Assembly: GCA_029747015.1 (NCBI GenBank)
Contig: JAKOGI010000002.1
Span: 682,001-746,000, forward strand
DNA: 64,000 bases
Direction of reading: 5' to 3'
Source: Carnegiea gigantea
Lineage: Eukaryota > Streptophyta > Magnoliopsida > Caryophyllales > Cactaceae
Part shown: one piece after another, positions 61,289 through 64,000 of the stretch
Layout of the letters: each line of letters opens with the position of its first letter
How positions within the stretch are numbered: position 1 is the first letter of the stretch
Program-made: the position numbers and the translations under genes
Notes under the pieces: generated by a model
Databases searched by the model: none
What the model was told of the DNA's origin: nothing
What the model saw: only the letters and a program-made list of their open reading frames with translations

Positions 61289-64000
61289 AGGTCAGGTCAT
61301 TCGATCAGGGTGATTTTGGATCAATCGATATTTGGTTCAATGGGTTTTTTTTAAAAAAAAAAAAAAAACCTTTGGTGAAAAATATTCGGTGGAGTTCGGT
61401 CTAGTTTTGGATCAACTTCATGTTAGCCATTTCAGGGTCGATTCAGATACGATTTCAGTCATTCGGTTCAGATCATTTGATTTGGGTCACTTTTGCCACC
61501 TCTAGTTGAAAATAAAGCAAGTTGATGACACGAATCTTCTCTTTATCATAATCAAGATCAGGGGACAATTATTTAGGGACCAAAATGTCACATAAAATCT
61601 TTCACTTGTAAATAACATCTTGGTTTAAAATGACAGCTACTCTAACTTCATTGATTATTTATAATTGGTGATTCTTAACCTAATCTAATCCCAAAAACAT
61701 GATTGCTTGAAGCACAATAATGCGAGCTTTTATTTAATTATCAACTAGCAAGTGAAGTGATGGGGGCCTTAGTGTTTCTTAATTGAGAACACTAACCATA
61801 AAAGCTTTTTATTTCTGACCACTTGACAAGGACTGTGGTTCCTTATCACAAAAAAGAGTCCACTATTCTTACCATGTGTAAAACAGTCATTCATTCGGTG
61901 AATTCTTTAAAATATTCTTATCTCTTTATTTTTTTTATTATACATAATATATATTTGTTACACCTGAATCTTGTATTCCCTTAATTTAAAAATTCTTGCC
62001 TTTCCTTCTTTTTCAACTATAATTGTTTTTCTGTTTGCAATTATATTCTCTCCGCTATTAACGTTTTTTTTAATGGTAATATGTTTGGCTACTTATCCTT
62101 AAGTGGTTGATAATCATCATTTGGATGCATAATTATGAATCAATGAAAACATAACTAGAAGTCTGTTAAATTTTCATATTAATTGAGCTATAAACAAAGA
62201 GTCATGTATAGAAGCCCAAATGAGGTTTCATCTCAAAGCTAATTGACAATGGTTAGAGTAACTCATAAACTTATATACATGCTCAAACCCTTTAATTTCA
62301 TCAATGCGGGACAACACCCACTATCATATTCTCTGAATTTTATCAATGTGAGACAACTCCCATGTTCATACTCCAATAAAGTTCATACTTACGAGAGCAC
62401 CAAATTGTAACCTCATATTTGTGATAATAGCAAGCTAGATGGATACGTTCAGTACATTGTAACATATAATTGTATTCAAAAACGGATGTGGGTTAGACAC
62501 ATCATGCAGAAAACTATTTTATATAAATATGATTAGGTATAATGGAAAATAGTTAATTACTTAGCTAAATGGTCCCACAAATGCTTTTTTTTCTTTTTCT
62601 TTTTTTTTTTTTTGCGATGTGGGTTAGACACACCAACTGGGCTAACAGTTCACACAGCTTTTAAATAGTTATCGCTTCAATATTGTCTACTTGATCATTG
62701 ATTACTTCATCTTGTAAATGAATAAAGCCATGTTTGGATGTCCAAAGTATCAACATGAATGTATATTTTTTAGAAAAGTTAACTGTGAATAAAGGTAAGT
62801 CACTTTCATCAATAAAATGTACTAATGTAGCATCTTTTTTCATTTTTTGGGTTTTTTTTTGGGGGGGGGGGAGTTTCGGGTTTTTGACATACACAATTTG
62901 CTCGCATTATTTGAATTTAATAAGAGATATTAATTATAGCTATTTATTGATAAAATGTTTAATTTGCTGTCTAAAAAGTTTAATAGAGACTTTCCAAAAT
63001 TAATTTATATAAAATCTTGTTAGGAATAGAGAGAACTTGACAGAGAGGCCAAAGTGCCAAACCAAAGCCAAAAACTCCTTAGATAGTTCTATTGATTTGA
63101 TGTAAGTCTTGACTAGTTTGTAATTACCACTGAAATTTGGAGTCGAATGTCACATATATACATTCATATTTGTACAACCTCTGCATTATAAAAGAATTAA
63201 CAAGACTGATAACTTAGAATATATATTATATCATTTGACTGTGGCTTGTAGCTTATTAAACACAAAATTTATACATTTTTTTTACATCAGCTTTAAATCG
63301 GTGTCAAATTATATTTGATTCTATTAATTAATAATATAATGACAAAATGTGAGATAGATGATTACCTTAGGTGATAAACGTCTTCAGTTTGAATTCAAAT
63401 TAAATCAGTTCTTCTTTTTTTTTTTCAATAAATCATGTCATGAGTAGACGTCATATCAAAGATTTTCAAAATTGTCGATTTTAACTTTAACATCAAATTC
63501 AATATTTGCGACTTTCGTACTCAAAATGTGCAAGTTATTATAAGAGGGATATATCATATATGCATGGGGAAAAAAGCAGTTTTGATTTATGGATTAGTTG
63601 GAAAACTTGTACGACTGATCGACAGTATAAAGTCTATCAACCTCAAAATCCAATGATAATGACATTTATGTATGATTGGAGTATATTAATTAATCCAACA
63701 TATGCAAAAATATTAATAGACCCCAACTAAATTAGAAAACATTGAATAAAACAATTATTTCTTTTATGAGCCACTTCATTGCACATTTCATATTAAAATT
63801 TTTAAAAATGATCACGAAGAAATTTGAACCCAACCAAAAAAAAAAAAAAAAAAAATCAGATCTCAAGGCCAATGAATTCAAACTTTGATTAATAGACTAG
63901 CAAAAATAAGCTCCCAAAATATCAAAACTACTTGAAAAATTCACAAAAAAGGGGGGGGGGGGAAGTTAATTTAAAGCTTGAGAGACAAATCAAGCTTATG

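Larger units (their letters stand above)
59674..64000. other. Intergenic to right edge, no gene recognised
   Basis: It contains a SINE remnant (59868), a hAT-like MITE (60175), a 68-base tandem dimer (61153), poly(A) or poly(T) tracts (61351, 62596, 63837) and G runs (62863-62872, 63951-63961). The remainder is AT-rich with only short frames that show no family features. Confidence 0.6.

Noticed and set aside
1..64000. CRISPR array, phage, operon or bacterial defence system
   Set aside because: The window is clearly plant nuclear DNA with spliced genes; the repeats present are microsatellites, MITEs and coding repeats.

Overview
This is nuclear DNA from a flowering plant. It is AT-rich, carries spliced genes with GT-AG introns, and every gene I recognise belongs to a family with clear land-plant members (AP2/ERF factor, plasma-membrane H+-ATPase with a 14-3-3 tail, extensin with a pollen Ole e 1 domain). 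The tRNA-derived SINE tails ending in TTG repeats and the many small TAGCTGTTTG-type inverted-repeat elements fit a core eudicot, perhaps an asterid; I cannot name the species.

Layout. (1) 1-13.1 kb holds three related intronless F-box/LRR genes: one cut by the left edge (minus), one with a single-base reading-frame break (9254-10988, plus) and one intact (11351-13078, minus). The ribosome-biogenesis factor eIF6 (4558-8469, plus, 7 coding exons) lies between the first and second. (2) 16.4-19.6 kb holds a large extensin with an Ole e 1-like domain. (3) 24.2-29.5 kb holds a complete 15-exon plasma-membrane H+-ATPase (949 aa, AHA6/8/9-like) with one GC-AG intron. (4) 32.6-33.2 kb holds an ERF003-like AP2/ERF factor. 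(5) 38.3-44.1 kb holds an 11-exon RAE1 mRNA-export WD40 protein. (6) 46.7-52.1 kb holds a DCN1-like cullin-neddylation protein. (7) 54.2-55.2 kb holds a PPPDE/DeSI-like cysteine peptidase with a piece of its exon 2 duplicated in the next intron. (8) 57.6-59.7 kb holds a mitochondrial p32/MAM33-family protein. For the spliced genes the exon junctions were read by hand; in every one the exon phases close and the total length is a multiple of three.

The genes are ordinary unlinked eukaryotic genes, not an operon. Shared themes (F-box and DCN1 in the cullin-RING ubiquitin system; extensin, H+-ATPase and ERF in wall and surface growth) are probably coincidental, except for the F-box cluster, which reflects local duplication. 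Intergenic DNA (about half the window) is rich in small non-autonomous transposon remnants, SINE fragments, microsatellites and a striking number of long G/C homopolymers. I found no CRISPR array, no complete autonomous transposon and no clearly novel biological system. The most useful observations are the F-box frameshift, the exon-to-intron duplication, the GC-AG intron and the homopolymer pattern.
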